Origin: CAZICM01 sp964537685
Lineage (GTDB): Bacteria; Myxococcota_A; Polyangia; Polyangiales; Polyangiaceae
Assembly (NCBI GenBank): GCA_964537685.1
Contig: CAZICM010000066.1
Coordinates: 1 to 51,233 of the forward strand
Direction: 5' to 3'
DNA length: 51,233 bases
Shown: positions 1-8,957 of the stretch, piece by piece
Numbering within the stretch: the stretch's first letter is position 1
How the letters are laid out: each line of letters opens with the position of its first letter
Notes under the pieces: generated by a model
Databases searched by the model: none
Told to the model about the DNA's origin: nothing
What the model saw: only the letters and a program-made list of their open reading frames with translations
Position numbers and translations under genes: made by a program

Positions 1-175
1 TCAGCAGCAGGCAACACGAGAAAAAAAGGATCTGAATTCGTTTTTGCTTTTCCATGTCAAGAGGTTATTGGTCTTGACAGCGCGCCCACAAATAAAAAAT
101 CCGCAGCGCAAAAAAAACCTTGACTCCCCATCCTCCCCATGCAAACTCCGCTTCCACAAGGAGGTTTTTGATATC

Positions 176-919
176 ATGCCATCTAAACAAGTGACCGATC
201 GTCAAAAGAGCGCTGAATCCGTCATTGCCATCGGCCTCTCCCAAGCCGATTCCGCCGCACAGGAAATCATTAAATCTCACTCCCCCTTTCTAATCGCGGG
301 CGAGGCTATGCCCGATCCTGCCCTCTTTATGAAATTATTGTGCCGCTCGCTCGATGCGACCACCAAGGCGATGATTCAAGCCGATCATCTGCATGCCGTG
401 GAACTCGGCGACGATCCCGAGGCCCGCAATGCAAGGGACGATGCGGCTCACGTTCTGTCCAATGAATTGGTCGATTTGCGCGAGGTGTTTGTGGGCTTGT
501 TTGGGGAAAAGGGCGCGGCTCCCTTTTTCCCGGGAAGTACTCCCCGCGATGCCGTGGTCTTGGCTCGCTTTGCAGGCGAGGTTATCGAGCATTTGCAGAA
601 AAAACCCTTGCCCCCTTCCCGTGTCGCTGGGGCATCCGTCGATAAATTGGCGCTGGCTCAGAGTTTGGAGGCGTTAAAGAGCACGCTGGAACAGAAGATT
701 GCCGCTGTGGCGCTGGAAGTGAAAGAGGCGCAGGCCACCTTGGATGCAAAGAATGCGGCGATGGATGCTTATGATCGGGTCTTTGCGCGGACGGTGGCGA
801 CGCTGGCCGAGCTGTTTAAGCTGGCGGGTAAGCCGGATTTGGCGGCCAAGGTGAGGCCGTCCAGGAAGAGTCCGGGGGTGTTGGAGGAGGTCGAGGAGGC
901 CGCCCAGCCGCCTGCATAG
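176..919 (+). CDS. Helical hypothetical protein with acidic tail
   Basis: The start at 176 (MPSKQVTD) is chosen because an AAGGAGG Shine-Dalgarno sequence lies about 10 bases upstream; the reading frame stays open to 44 but the extension looks non-coding. The 247-residue product has no signal peptide or membrane segment. It looks all-helical, with a coiled-coil-like stretch near residues 155-190 and a C-terminal block (LAELFKLAGKPDLAAKVRPS) before an acidic tail ending EEVEEAAQPPA. I do not recognise a named family. The helical build and acidic tail are loosely like the protein at 19799-20614, but I cannot show homology by eye. It stands alone, followed by a hairpin and a 42-bp tandem repeat. 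Function unknown. Confidence 0.8.
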   Translation: MPSKQVTDRQKSAESVIAIGLSQADSAAQEIIKSHSPFLIAGEAMPDPALFMKLLCRSLDATTKAMIQADHLHAVELGDDPEARNARDDAAHVLSNELVDLREVFVGLFGEKGAAPFFPGSTPRDAVVLARFAGEVIEHLQKKPLPPSRVAGASVDKLALAQSLEALKSTLEQKIAAVALEVKEAQATLDAKNAAMDAYDRVFARTVATLAELFKLAGKPDLAAKVRPSRKSPGVLEEVEEAAQPPA

Positions 920-941
920 CCCGAGTTTGACAGGTTCGAGT

Positions 942-987
942 GCCGAAGGGGCGTTCGCGGGGGGTGCGGATGCCCTTTCGGCGTTTT
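942..987 (+). terminator. Possible terminator hairpin after the first gene
   Basis: GCCGAAGGG at 942-950 can pair with CCCTTTCGGC at 973-982 (one bulged base) around a roughly 22-base loop, followed by GTTTTAG. It starts 23 bases after the stop at 919. The T run is short, so termination is only plausible. Confidence 0.35.
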
Positions 988-990
988 AGG

Positions 991-1116
991 GGGCCTTTAA
1001 CATGGGGTGCGGAGGGGGCTCCGGCGCTGAAAGGGTCCTTTAACAAAGGGTGCGGACGGGGCTCCAGCGCTGAAAGGGTCCCTTAACGAGGGGTGCGAAG
1101 GCGAGGCTAAAAGCTA
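991..1116 (+). repeat. 42-43 bp direct tandem repeat, nearly three copies
   Basis: Copies begin at 991, 1033 and 1076. Each opens with GGG(C/T)C(C/T)TTAAC, continues with a GGGTGCG core, and the first two end in a CAGCGCTGAAA-type block (CGGCGCTGAAA in copy 1). The third copy degenerates after about 25 bases. The first two copies differ at only a few positions. It lies between the plus-strand gene ending at 919 and the minus-strand gene ending at 1161. Confidence 0.85.
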
Positions 1117-1160
1117 AAGATGAAAAGGAAGGCTATATCTAAAACAGCTTGTGGTGGGCT

Positions 1161-1790
1161 TTAACGAGGATCAAGACCTGGAGGCGGACACTCATTGCCG
1201 GCAACAGCCGAATCACATTGAGGCGCGCCGCATTGATAACTGCAAACATTCAGCGCGCATTGCCAATCTCCAGCGCACGGCCCCACGGGCAGCGCTTGTA
1301 CCTTGCAATCATTCACTGCACCACACCAAGCCTTATCCGCAGTCTTGGTGACTGACTCCCATTGGGCGCCCTTTACAATGCGGAGAATGCGCATCGTGGT
1401 CAAATCGATCGACTTGTACTCATACCGATCTACAATCATGTCCTTCTCTTGCAGCGTCACATAGGTGTGACCATCGCGCGCATAGCTCACATACTTTCCT
1501 TCCGATAGCACGTTCGGGCACGGAACAGTGGCACACGCTACCGCCATCCCGCGGGCATAGGTGCCGTCCGTCTTAAACACAAGCAACGTAACATTGCCTG
1601 GGTTTACCGCAGCGCTACGCCACGTGCCAACCAGTTTTGGATCGCCCGCACCGGCTATGGCGGCCGATTCGGCTTCCATAATTGCAGCTTCACTTACGGC
1701 TTCATCCCCGCCCGAGCACGCCATATACCCAACCCCAATCGCTACGGCGGGAATCAAAGCCAACATTGCATAAAGAGCGCCTCGAGACAT
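1161..1790 (-). CDS. Small Cys-rich putative lipoprotein
   Basis: A 209-residue secreted or membrane-anchored protein. The N-terminus (MSRGALYAMLALIPAVAIG) is hydrophobic and ends in a lipobox-like YMAC, placing the modifiable Cys at 25, followed by SGGDE. The body (about residues 50-150) contains LVGTWRS and FKTDGTY, a pattern reminiscent of small lipocalin-like or META-type envelope beta domains; this is only a resemblance. The C-terminal 55 residues hold eight Cys, including a CAGDWQCALNVCSYQCG stretch, which suggests disulfides outside the cytoplasm. The start is supported by AAGGAG eight to nine bases upstream. It is monocistronic. Function unknown. Confidence 0.75.
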   Translation of the reverse strand: MSRGALYAMLALIPAVAIGVGYMACSGGDEAVSEAAIMEAESAAIAGAGDPKLVGTWRSAAVNPGNVTLLVFKTDGTYARGMAVACATVPCPNVLSEGKYVSYARDGHTYVTLQEKDMIVDRYEYKSIDLTTMRILRIVKGAQWESVTKTADKAWCGAVNDCKVQALPVGPCAGDWQCALNVCSYQCGAPQCDSAVAGNECPPPGLDPR

Positions 1791-2179
1791 GGATTCTACT
1801 CCTTGTTGGCAAGCCTGTTATGGCTCGCATATTCAGTATGTGCATCGCGTGTGCCAAGCGCAACCTGGTATTCATAAAAAGACCTCCGGGCGCCATAATT
1901 CGTAATCATTTCGCTATCCATGGCTTTTTTGTCCGGGGCGCTCCGCTATTCCGCACGCCCTAAAAACAAGCATTTTGTGCGCAATTCTTGCATTTCGGCG
2001 ACGATTGTGCGCCTGCGTTTTTTACTGTGAATTTCGCTGTGCTAAAAGCTTTTATTGTATTTATGCGCTGCATTGGTATACAGCTATGGATGGGCGGGGC
2101 GGTTTTCAGCCTGAATACGCCGGTTTTAGGCATAGGGCGTTCCACCCGGGCGCGGGCGCAAATGTTGCCGGTTAGGTAT
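1791..2179. other. Intergenic region, no gene seen
   Basis: This 389-bp stretch lies between the antiporter stop and the lipoprotein start, both on the minus strand. The overlapping open frames have no coding character. It presumably holds the promoter of the 1161-1790 gene. I see no clear -35/-10 pair, repeat or RNA gene. Confidence 0.5.
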
Positions 2180-3580
2180 CTATAGGTGTTTCGGTTCGTC
2201 GATGTCGGGAAGTGACATCGATGTGACGCGGACTTCAATTTCAGGCGCCGAGCGCAGGGGTGTCTCTTCAGGCGCGGGTCCGGTATCCGAGCGTCTGCCC
2301 ACTTCGCCCGCGCGGACAAGGGCGGTGCGGAAGAGGATGGGTCCCATCATTTCATTGACCATGACGGTTCCAAGGAGGAGGCTGGACGCTTCTTTACCCC
2401 ATCCTGGAAAGGTGCTTGCCACCAGATTGACGAGGCCGATGGCGATGCCGGCCTGGGGAATCATGCCGAGGGGGAGGCGGTTGGCCATGGTTTTGTCGAT
2501 GCCGGCGAGGGGGCGGGCCAGGCGGACGCCGGTGAAGATGCCTAGGGCGCGGGTGGCGGCGATGGCGATGGCGTAGGGGGCGACTTGAAAGAAGGCATGG
2601 AGGTGGATTTCTGCCCCGACGACGGCAAAGAAGACGGCAAATACGGGCATGGTGGCCACTTCCATTTTATGGATGACTTCGTGGCCGCTGATGGGGCTGA
2701 TATTTTCAAGGAAGAGTCCGGCGCTAAGGCCGGCGAGGAGCGGATCGATATGCAATGCGGTTCCGGCTTCGGCGATAACAAAGCATACGGCAAAGATAAA
2801 TAGGCCGACGCGGGTTGCGACTTTGCGGATATAGAGGGCGAAGATAGCTCCGGCGGCGAGGCCCGCGGCGATCGATCCAAAGATATGTATGGCGAGGGCG
2901 CCAAAGATAGAGCCTCCCTGGGCGGCCTGTTCTGGAAATACGGCGCGGGCGGCGGAGTCGCTGAAGGAGAAGGTGACGACGATAGCAAGGTCGGCGAAGA
3001 CCACAATGGATAGGCATAGATCGCTAAGAGGGCCTTTGGCTTGGGTTTCCGATAAAATGCCCATGACAATGGCCGGGGAGAGGGCCGCGAGGACGTTGGC
3101 GCATATCAGCGCGACGACGAGGCGCTGGGGCGTTGTCATCGGCTGCATGAAGGGTAGGTAGTCGGCTATGGTAAAGATTAATGAGAAGAGGAAGATGACG
3201 GTAATGAACAGGGCGGAGAGGGTTAAGAGGGTGATGCTGCGCAGTTGGGGGCGGAGTTTTTGGAAGTTGAGTTCGCAGCCGGCTTTGAGGGCAATGAGGC
3301 CGACGGCGACTTTTTTGATGAGGACGACATCGCCGACCATCGCGGGGGTGACGATGCCTAGGGCTTCGGGGCCGGCGAGGGCGCCGCAGAGTAAAAATCC
3401 GGTGAGGTGCGGGAGTTTTAGACCATGGAAGATTTGTCCGGTCTGGAGGGCAGCCAACAGAAGGAATCCAAAGGCCAGCGCCGCGCCCGAACCGGTCAGG
3501 GTGGTTCCTTCGGGGAGAAAGGAGCGGGCTGAAAAAGCTAGACCGACGACGAGGGCCAAGACAATGATTGGTCGAATCAT
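2180..3580 (-). CDS. Kef/CPA2-type cation:proton antiporter (second of pair)
   Basis: A 466-residue polytopic membrane protein with about 12-13 predicted helices. The CPA2 antiporter pattern is visible: an N-terminal block with VGLIALKAGCELNFQKLRPQ (the family's GxElxxxxLR segment), then SPAIVMGILSE and VVFADLAIVV, matching the S-P...E...D core of Kef/NapA-like exchangers. It probably exchanges Na+ or K+ for H+ across the inner membrane. The start at 3580 (MIRPIIVL) is chosen although the frame stays open to 3931, because its ATG overlaps the upstream stop (ATGA), implying translational coupling. The last 45 residues are a hydrophilic tail. The ion specificity is not readable from sequence. 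Confidence 0.85.
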   Translation of the reverse strand: MIRPIIVLALVVGLAFSARSFLPEGTTLTGSGAALAFGFLLLAALQTGQIFHGLKLPHLTGFLLCGALAGPEALGIVTPAMVGDVVLIKKVAVGLIALKAGCELNFQKLRPQLRSITLLTLSALFITVIFLFSLIFTIADYLPFMQPMTTPQRLVVALICANVLAALSPAIVMGILSETQAKGPLSDLCLSIVVFADLAIVVTFSFSDSAARAVFPEQAAQGGSIFGALAIHIFGSIAAGLAAGAIFALYIRKVATRVGLFIFAVCFVIAEAGTALHIDPLLAGLSAGLFLENISPISGHEVIHKMEVATMPVFAVFFAVVGAEIHLHAFFQVAPYAIAIAATRALGIFTGVRLARPLAGIDKTMANRLPLGMIPQAGIAIGLVNLVASTFPGWGKEASSLLLGTVMVNEMMGPILFRTALVRAGEVGRRSDTGPAPEETPLRSAPEIEVRVTSMSLPDIDEPKHL

Positions 3581-4851
3581 GGGGCCTCGCTTTGATTCAC
3601 CGGCTTGCGGGGAGGTTCGGGGATGGGCGTCATTAAGGGCTCGCCCGCATACCAGCGTTCGAGGAGGCGGACGACGACTTCGGTGAGGACGCCACCGATG
3701 ATGACGGCGTTGATGCTCCAGCGGACGCGGTCGGGGTGATTGCCTTGGTAGAGGGTGGCGGCGCTGACCATGGCCATGATGGCGATGGGGCTTTGGGGGG
3801 TTAGAGCCAAGGCCATGGCGCGGGCGCGGGGAAGTGCGGGAGGGCCAAGCCTGCGGGCCCAGATGGCGCCCAGGCGTTTGCCTGCGGCTCTGGAGAGGAC
3901 GAAGGCGGGCGCGAGAATCCAGCCTTGCCATTCGCCGGGTCTCCAGGAGGCGCCGACAATGAGCAGGAAGACGAGATAGAGCGGGCGTTCGACTTCGAGG
4001 AGGATTTTGCGGATGCCGTCGATGTCGCGGGTGGGGAGGTTGGCGAGGAGGGCGCCGGCGATGGCGCAGACGACGGGGACGTTGAGGGCGAGGTAGCCGG
4101 CCATGCCTGAAGAGAGGGCGATGGTGCCGAGCAGGAGGGCCAGTTCTTCCGTTTTGGAGCGGGCGCCTTGAAGAAGGATGTAGGCGACGATGCCGAGGAC
4201 GACGCCTGTGCCGAGGGTGACGAGGAGCCAGGCGGCGGGTGGCAGGACCCAGCGGGTGGCGCTGGCATCGGGGCGGAAGAAGATGGCGACGATGCCTAGG
4301 AGAACGAGTGTGGTGACTTCATCGATGAGGGTGATGTCGTTGAGCAGGAGGGCGGATTTGCGGCCGACGCGGGTGGCCCAGATATCGAGGGCAATGGGGG
4401 CGCTGGGGGCGGCGCAGGCGGCGAGCACCAAGGCGTCGCGGAGGAAGTCAACGTTTTTCCAAGGTACGCCGAGGCCGATAAACGCCATGGAGCAGAGGCC
4501 GGCCGTGGTGAGCATGGGCACCAAGGTTTCGACGGCGATGACGGTGCCCAGCGAAGCGGGAAGGCGTTCGAGCTTGCGCATGTCGAACTGGGTGCCGATG
4601 GTGAAGCCAACCCAGCCTAGGCCAAACTCGAAGGCGGGCTGAAGATCGCGAAGGATGTCGGGGCTGAGAATGCCTATGCTATCGAGCGAAAAGATCGCGC
4701 CCATGCCGAGAAAAGGCAGGCCCGCGGCGACGAGCACGGTGACGCCGAAGCGCTGTTCGAAGGCGCGCACTTTTGGATGGGCGGCAAGCACGGCCAAGCC
4801 CAGTGCGATCGCGAGGCCAACGACAACTCGAGGAATGCGGGGATCGGTCAT
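3577..4851 (-). CDS. Kef/CPA2-type cation:proton antiporter (first of pair)
   Basis: A 424-residue polytopic protein with about 11-12 hydrophobic helices beginning directly at the N-terminus. VGFTIGTQFDMRKLERLP corresponds to the family's GxElxxxxLR segment, with Thr/Gln where many members have a Glu. CAAPSAPIALDIWATRVG and LLLNDITLIDEVTTLVLLG correspond to the SxxSP / ND core helices. The order of segments fits the Na+/H+ exchanger fold. It overlaps the next antiporter by 4 bp and follows the XPB-like gene by 58 bp, so the three probably form one transcript. The substitutions at canonical positions could mean that it works as a heterodimer with its neighbour (inference). No strong Shine-Dalgarno sequence is visible before the ATG. 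Confidence 0.8.
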   Translation of the reverse strand: MTDPRIPRVVVGLAIALGLAVLAAHPKVRAFEQRFGVTVLVAAGLPFLGMGAIFSLDSIGILSPDILRDLQPAFEFGLGWVGFTIGTQFDMRKLERLPASLGTVIAVETLVPMLTTAGLCSMAFIGLGVPWKNVDFLRDALVLAACAAPSAPIALDIWATRVGRKSALLLNDITLIDEVTTLVLLGIVAIFFRPDASATRWVLPPAAWLLVTLGTGVVLGIVAYILLQGARSKTEELALLLGTIALSSGMAGYLALNVPVVCAIAGALLANLPTRDIDGIRKILLEVERPLYLVFLLIVGASWRPGEWQGWILAPAFVLSRAAGKRLGAIWARRLGPPALPRARAMALALTPQSPIAIMAMVSAATLYQGNHPDRVRWSINAVIIGGVLTEVVVRLLERWYAGEPLMTPIPEPPRKPVNQSEAP

Positions 4852-4909
4852 CGCGTGTTAGAGACTATCCGCGGATCGGTTGTTGTTGAGCTGTGATTTG
4901 CGGGGGTGA

Positions 4910-7339
4910 TCAGCGTTTTCCGCCGGTGGGCGTGCGGGATCGGCCGCGGGGCGTGGTGGAAGGGGGAGGAGGCGCTGTAGAGCGGACTTTCAGGATTCCT
5001 CCTTGAGATTCAATTTCGATACCGAGTCCGCGGCAGCGTCTAACCAGTTTATCGGTGTCGACCTCGGGGACGATAAGAAGGCCGCCCGGCGGTGAGGGAT
5101 CGATAAAAAGTTCGGAGGTTCCGCGCCTGGTGCGGAGCATCTCGCGGATGTCGGGATCGTCGGCCCAGAGGAAGCCGGAGGCTGGCACATAGCTGACGCG
5201 GCCCACGACGACGCTGGCCTGAGCGAGCATGCGCGAAATTGAATCGGGCAGAGGAGCGACGACTTCGATGCGGGATCGGAGGGATTCGCTTTCGATGCCT
5301 GTCGAGAGAACGCGGGAAATGGACGACACGGTGAGCAAGAGATGCAGCTCGCTGTCGACGCGGCCCAGTTCGGCGAATGTTGCAAGGGCGAGCAGATGAG
5401 CGACTTTTGTTCCGCCGCCCACAGCCAGCACATGCGAGTCGAGGAAGCGGCTCGGCGCCGTATCGAGGGATGGAGCGCTGCCGGATAGCAGTGCCCTTCC
5501 CCGGGGCGTAAGGCGCAGGGTCGTGCTGTCCACGCCGGGCTCGTCAGGTTCGCCGCCCAAATCGACGACGCCGAGCGCAGGAAGCGTTTCGAGCGCGATG
5601 CGCCGCGTGACTTCGAGCGCGCTCACAGGTTCGACGGAAGCCCGCTCCGCCCAGCGCCGCAGCAAACGTTCGATGCCCGACATGCGTTCATCTTCGGCCA
5701 GATAGCCGCTGAGCGAGCTCCAGGGGATCCATCGGCCTTCTCCCAGTGAAAGCAGGGCTTCAAACACCATGGGGCGAAGCGCGGCTATCGGGCTGGCATC
5801 GCGCTGTTCGGCCGATAAGCGAAGCACTTCCCGCTCTGGGCGCGCTTCATCCCAAGCGCCGCCGCGGCACCAGGTGGTGAACAGCAAGGGAAGCAGTTCA
5901 CGCAGTGTGAGGGAGCCGGGCGGCATGGTTGGCGTAGACGCCGTCGCATCCCACAGCCCCACGGCCCGCGACAGCGCGGCGATAAGGGAAATGGTTTCGA
6001 CATCCCGCCCAAGCCGCTGAGCCATGCGAATCAAGAGCGATTTGGGCGTTCCAATTCCGGGCCTCACCTCGCTGTTGGGATCTCGCGCCAAGAAGGCTGT
6101 CGCCGCCGCAAGCGTCGCCGGGTCTGCTGCAAAGCGGGCACGCCTCGGCGCATGATCGGCCTCAACGACAAAGCTGCGGATATTGGCTCGCTTGGATTCC
6201 CGCAGACGCCTTCGTTCTTCGCCGACCACAGCGGCCACTTCCGTCGGAATGACATGCCTGCCCGGATGAAGCGGAATTAGAAAACCTCGTCTTTCCAAGG
6301 CAAATCCAGCACCCCGGCGGCTTGCGGCCACCCCGGACGCCCCTCGCAGGCGCATGGGCTCGCGTTCGAGATCGAGAAGCTCGACGGTATCCACTTCGCC
6401 GCCAACGCTTTCGACCGCATCGAGCAGGCGGCGCTCGGCCGGCGAAAGGTGGCCCAGCGCGGCGCGCAGGCGCTCGGCATCCAAAATCGCTTCGTATGCA
6501 GCCTCGAGCGAAAGCACGACAGGAGGCGTTGCTGGACGGCCCGCATAGTGAGACGCAATCCCCGTAATCGCTTCAATGGGTGCTCTCGCCAACAGCGCCC
6601 GGAACGCTCGGGGGTCTTCGCCCTCCCATGTTGGAAGCATCAGAAGAAAGGCCGTGGGCAGCACCAGTTCGATGCCGTTTTCGTCTTTCCGGGCATACAC
6701 GAGACCACGGCCCATCAGCGTATCGAGCCCCGTGGGCACCGATGGCACCACGAGTACGCCGCCCGCTTCAGCAATGCGCTGAAGGAGTTCGCAGCTCGCG
6801 ACGGGAAGCCTCGATGGATCGCGCGCATCGGACATGGCGATCAGCGCCCGGGCGACCTGAGAAGGCACATCAATCCGCTTGGCGGAGTCAATCTTGATTT
6901 TCAGCCGCTGAATCAGCCGGGACAGCTCTGTTTCGCCGAGCGCGCGAAGAATATCCGTCAGCCGCCTGGGAGCGCCTGCGGCTTCGTTTTCTTCGGCATC
7001 CTGCTCTTCTTCATCACTGTCGGGCTCGTCATCCGCTTCGTCGCCTTCATCATTCTCCAGCTCATCGCCGTCCTGCTCCTCATCATCGCTGGATGACTCC
7101 AGAGCAGCATCGGCCTCTTCATCCGCCGAATTGGGCACAGACGTTTGCGCCTTGCCCGCGGAAGAAGCCTCCAGCGCTTCAGCGCTGCGTTGCTCATGCT
7201 CGGATGGGATCCTCGGCGCATCCACAGACGACTCTCGGTCAGGGTCCGAAGAAGGTTTTTGTTGGACAGAAGACACAGCTTCGGAGTTTGCGTGACGCGC
7301 CTTGGGCCCCCTGCCTGTTTGATTACGCACGGAGCTCAT
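4910..7339 (-). CDS. XPB/Ssl2-like helicase-associated domain protein without a motor
   Basis: An 809-residue protein. Residues 1-125 are low-complexity and very acidic (long Asp/Glu runs near 70-120). The rest is Leu/Arg-rich and helical with winged-helix-like segments. About residues 620-740 (RFLDSHVLAVGGGTK, ISRVLSTGIESESL, APLPDSISRMLAQA, GFLWADDPDIREML) match the layout of the Helicase_C_3 / XPB-Ssl2-like N-terminal domain found in actinobacterial helicase-associated proteins. There is no Walker A or DEAH motif, so it is not itself a helicase. The C-terminus is Pro/Arg-rich. The start at 7339 (MSSVRNQT) is preferred over 7411, which lies deeper in the divergent promoter region. Role unknown; perhaps it binds nucleic acid or a partner. 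Confidence 0.65.
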   Translation of the reverse strand: MSSVRNQTGRGPKARHANSEAVSSVQQKPSSDPDRESSVDAPRIPSEHEQRSAEALEASSAGKAQTSVPNSADEEADAALESSSDDEEQDGDELENDEGDEADDEPDSDEEEQDAEENEAAGAPRRLTDILRALGETELSRLIQRLKIKIDSAKRIDVPSQVARALIAMSDARDPSRLPVASCELLQRIAEAGGVLVVPSVPTGLDTLMGRGLVYARKDENGIELVLPTAFLLMLPTWEGEDPRAFRALLARAPIEAITGIASHYAGRPATPPVVLSLEAAYEAILDAERLRAALGHLSPAERRLLDAVESVGGEVDTVELLDLEREPMRLRGASGVAASRRGAGFALERRGFLIPLHPGRHVIPTEVAAVVGEERRRLRESKRANIRSFVVEADHAPRRARFAADPATLAAATAFLARDPNSEVRPGIGTPKSLLIRMAQRLGRDVETISLIAALSRAVGLWDATASTPTMPPGSLTLRELLPLLFTTWCRGGAWDEARPEREVLRLSAEQRDASPIAALRPMVFEALLSLGEGRWIPWSSLSGYLAEDERMSGIERLLRRWAERASVEPVSALEVTRRIALETLPALGVVDLGGEPDEPGVDSTTLRLTPRGRALLSGSAPSLDTAPSRFLDSHVLAVGGGTKVAHLLALATFAELGRVDSELHLLLTVSSISRVLSTGIESESLRSRIEVVAPLPDSISRMLAQASVVVGRVSYVPASGFLWADDPDIREMLRTRRGTSELFIDPSPPGGLLIVPEVDTDKLVRRCRGLGIEIESQGGILKVRSTAPPPPSTTPRGRSRTPTGGKR

Positions 7340-7604
7340 CTCATTACCCGTTGTTGAATGGTGAACCTCGTAGGAAAGGGTATCCAAAACACCCGTGCGG
7401 GCCTGGCACAATGCGTTGAAGACTGGGCCTAATGTTTGAATTAAGCCATTTCACTCGCACCAAACCCTTACAGCGTGCTTCCTTCTACCCTGATGCGAAT
7501 CAATGATGCAATCGCACTCTCACTTTTGAGCGAGACGCATCGTAAAACAAGCGACATACCCACTCAGTAGGCACTCCCCTATATACTCTCGTTAAGCAAC
7601 ACCG

Positions 7605-8957
7605 ATGATCCTTCGCGACCCTGTCCATGGCCTCATCACATTCGAAAGTGATGAAGAACAAATCATCCCTAAATTGCTCGCCACATCGGAAGTTCAGCGG
7701 CTGCGGCGCATTCGGCAACTGGGTTTAAGCTCGCTTGTTTTTCCAGGCGCCGAGCACACACGCTTCGCCCATGCGATTGGAGCGGCCTATGTCATGAAGC
7801 TTTTCCTTGCGCGGCTGAGGCAGTTGGACGGCGATCTTCCCTTCTGGCAGCGCGTCACCAGCGATCGGGCGCGCGACGCGCTCGCTGCAGCACTGCTACA
7901 CGATGTGGGCCATGGCCCCTTTTCTCATCTGTTTGAAGAAGCCATGCCGGGCGCCACACACCATGAAGGTTGGACGGAACGCATTCTGCTGGATCCATCT
8001 TCCGAGGTGAACCGCGTGCTGATCGGGGCCGATCCCTATCTTCCCCAGCGGGTGGCGGAACTGGTGCGAGGCCATCATGAGCTGCCCTACCTCGCAAATA
8101 TCGTGAGCGGTACCTTTGATGTTGATCGCTGTGATTACTTATTGCGCGATGCTCATGCGACGGGAGCGCGCTACGGCGAATTTGATTTGGGCTGGCTGCT
8201 CCGAAGCCTGCGCCTAAGCGACACGGCGCGCGGAGACGCGCGAAGCGCCGAGCATTCCGCAACGGGAAAACCGGGCGCGTGTCCGACCCTTTCGCTCGAC
8301 GGAACGAAAGGGCTAAGCGCGATTGAATCCTTTCTTTTGGCGCGGCATTTCATGTTTCAGCAAGTGTATTTTCACAAGGCTGCGCGGGCTGCCGAATGGA
8401 TGGTCGGCGCGATTTTGAGGCGCGCGATCGAGCTCGTTCAAGATGGAACTCCCCTGCCTTCCTTACCTGGAGCGTTTGCATCCGCGGCATCGGGAGAATC
8501 GCCTTCGCTGGGCGACTATTTAGAGCTTGACGATCAGGTGCTGCACAGCGCGATGCATGCCTGGGAAAACGCCAAAGATCCGCTGCTTTCAGACCTGTGC
8601 AGGCGTATGCGGGCGCGCGCGCTGTTCAAGGCGATTGAGCTATTTGACGATGCCGGCATGTGTCCCGGCGATGAAGAGCCGGTAGCCAAAAAACACGCCG
8701 ATGCGCTTGAGAAAGCGCGCGAGATCGCGAGGCAGGCAGGGCTCGATCCCCACGTGTATGTGGGGCTGGATATCGCGAGCGACATGCCCTATGCGGACGA
8801 TGATTCGCTGAACGTTGTATTTCCGCGAGGCCGCGCGCGAAGCCCAGCAGAAGTCTCATTCTTGCTTGCGCGGCTGCGTGGCCAGACGGTGACGCGGGTG
8901 CGAATTATCTTTGCGCCGGAGCTTCGTACTGCGATGCGGGAGGCTTTAATCCATTGA
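7605..8957 (+). CDS. HD-domain phosphohydrolase (SAMHD1/dGTPase-like, COG1078 type)
   Basis: A 450-residue cytoplasmic protein opening with IRDPVHG-like ILRDPVHGLITF, typical of the YdhJ/COG1078 group. The metal-binding H...HD...D set is visible: TRFAHAIGA (His56), LLHDVGHGPFSH (His99, Asp100) and GTFDVDRCDYLLRDAHATG with its conserved Asp residues. Members hydrolyse nucleotide phosphates, dNTPs in SAMHD1/dGTPase relatives; the substrate here is unknown. The C-terminal third is helical and less conserved. The stop overlaps the TTG start of the next gene (TTGA), so it heads a three-gene coupled operon with the secreted protein and glycerate kinase. Its promoter must lie in the 265-bp divergent gap shared with the XPB-like gene. 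Confidence 0.88.
   Translation: MILRDPVHGLITFESDEEQIIPKLLATSEVQRLRRIRQLGLSSLVFPGAEHTRFAHAIGAAYVMKLFLARLRQLDGDLPFWQRVTSDRARDALAAALLHDVGHGPFSHLFEEAMPGATHHEGWTERILLDPSSEVNRVLIGADPYLPQRVAELVRGHHELPYLANIVSGTFDVDRCDYLLRDAHATGARYGEFDLGWLLRSLRLSDTARGDARSAEHSATGKPGACPTLSLDGTKGLSAIESFLLARHFMFQQVYFHKAARAAEWMVGAILRRAIELVQDGTPLPSLPGAFASAASGESPSLGDYLELDDQVLHSAMHAWENAKDPLLSDLCRRMRARALFKAIELFDDAGMCPGDEEPVAKKHADALEKAREIARQAGLDPHVYVGLDIASDMPYADDDSLNVVFPRGRARSPAEVSFLLARLRGQTVTRVRIIFAPELRTAMREALIH

Noticed and set aside
74..96. TTGACA promoter box upstream of the first gene
   Set aside because: TTGACA at 74-79 is followed by A-rich DNA but no -10 box at a proper distance.
44..175. Upstream extension of the first gene's frame
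   Set aside because: A strong AAGGAGG precedes ATG 176; the 44 added residues are Arg/Lys/Pro-rich without character.
1960..2319. 119-codon open frame on the minus strand
   Set aside because: It overlaps the antiporter end, has no family resemblance and is Arg/Lys/Ser-rich as out-of-frame reads are.
3581..3931. N-terminal extension of the second antiporter
   Set aside because: It is antisense-like Arg/Pro/His-rich sequence inside the first antiporter's coding region; the ATGA overlap gives a better start.
6449..7096. 215-codon plus-strand open frame opposite the XPB-like gene
   Set aside because: Shadow of the minus-strand gene; its hydrophobic end is only the antisense of the Asp/Glu-rich segment.
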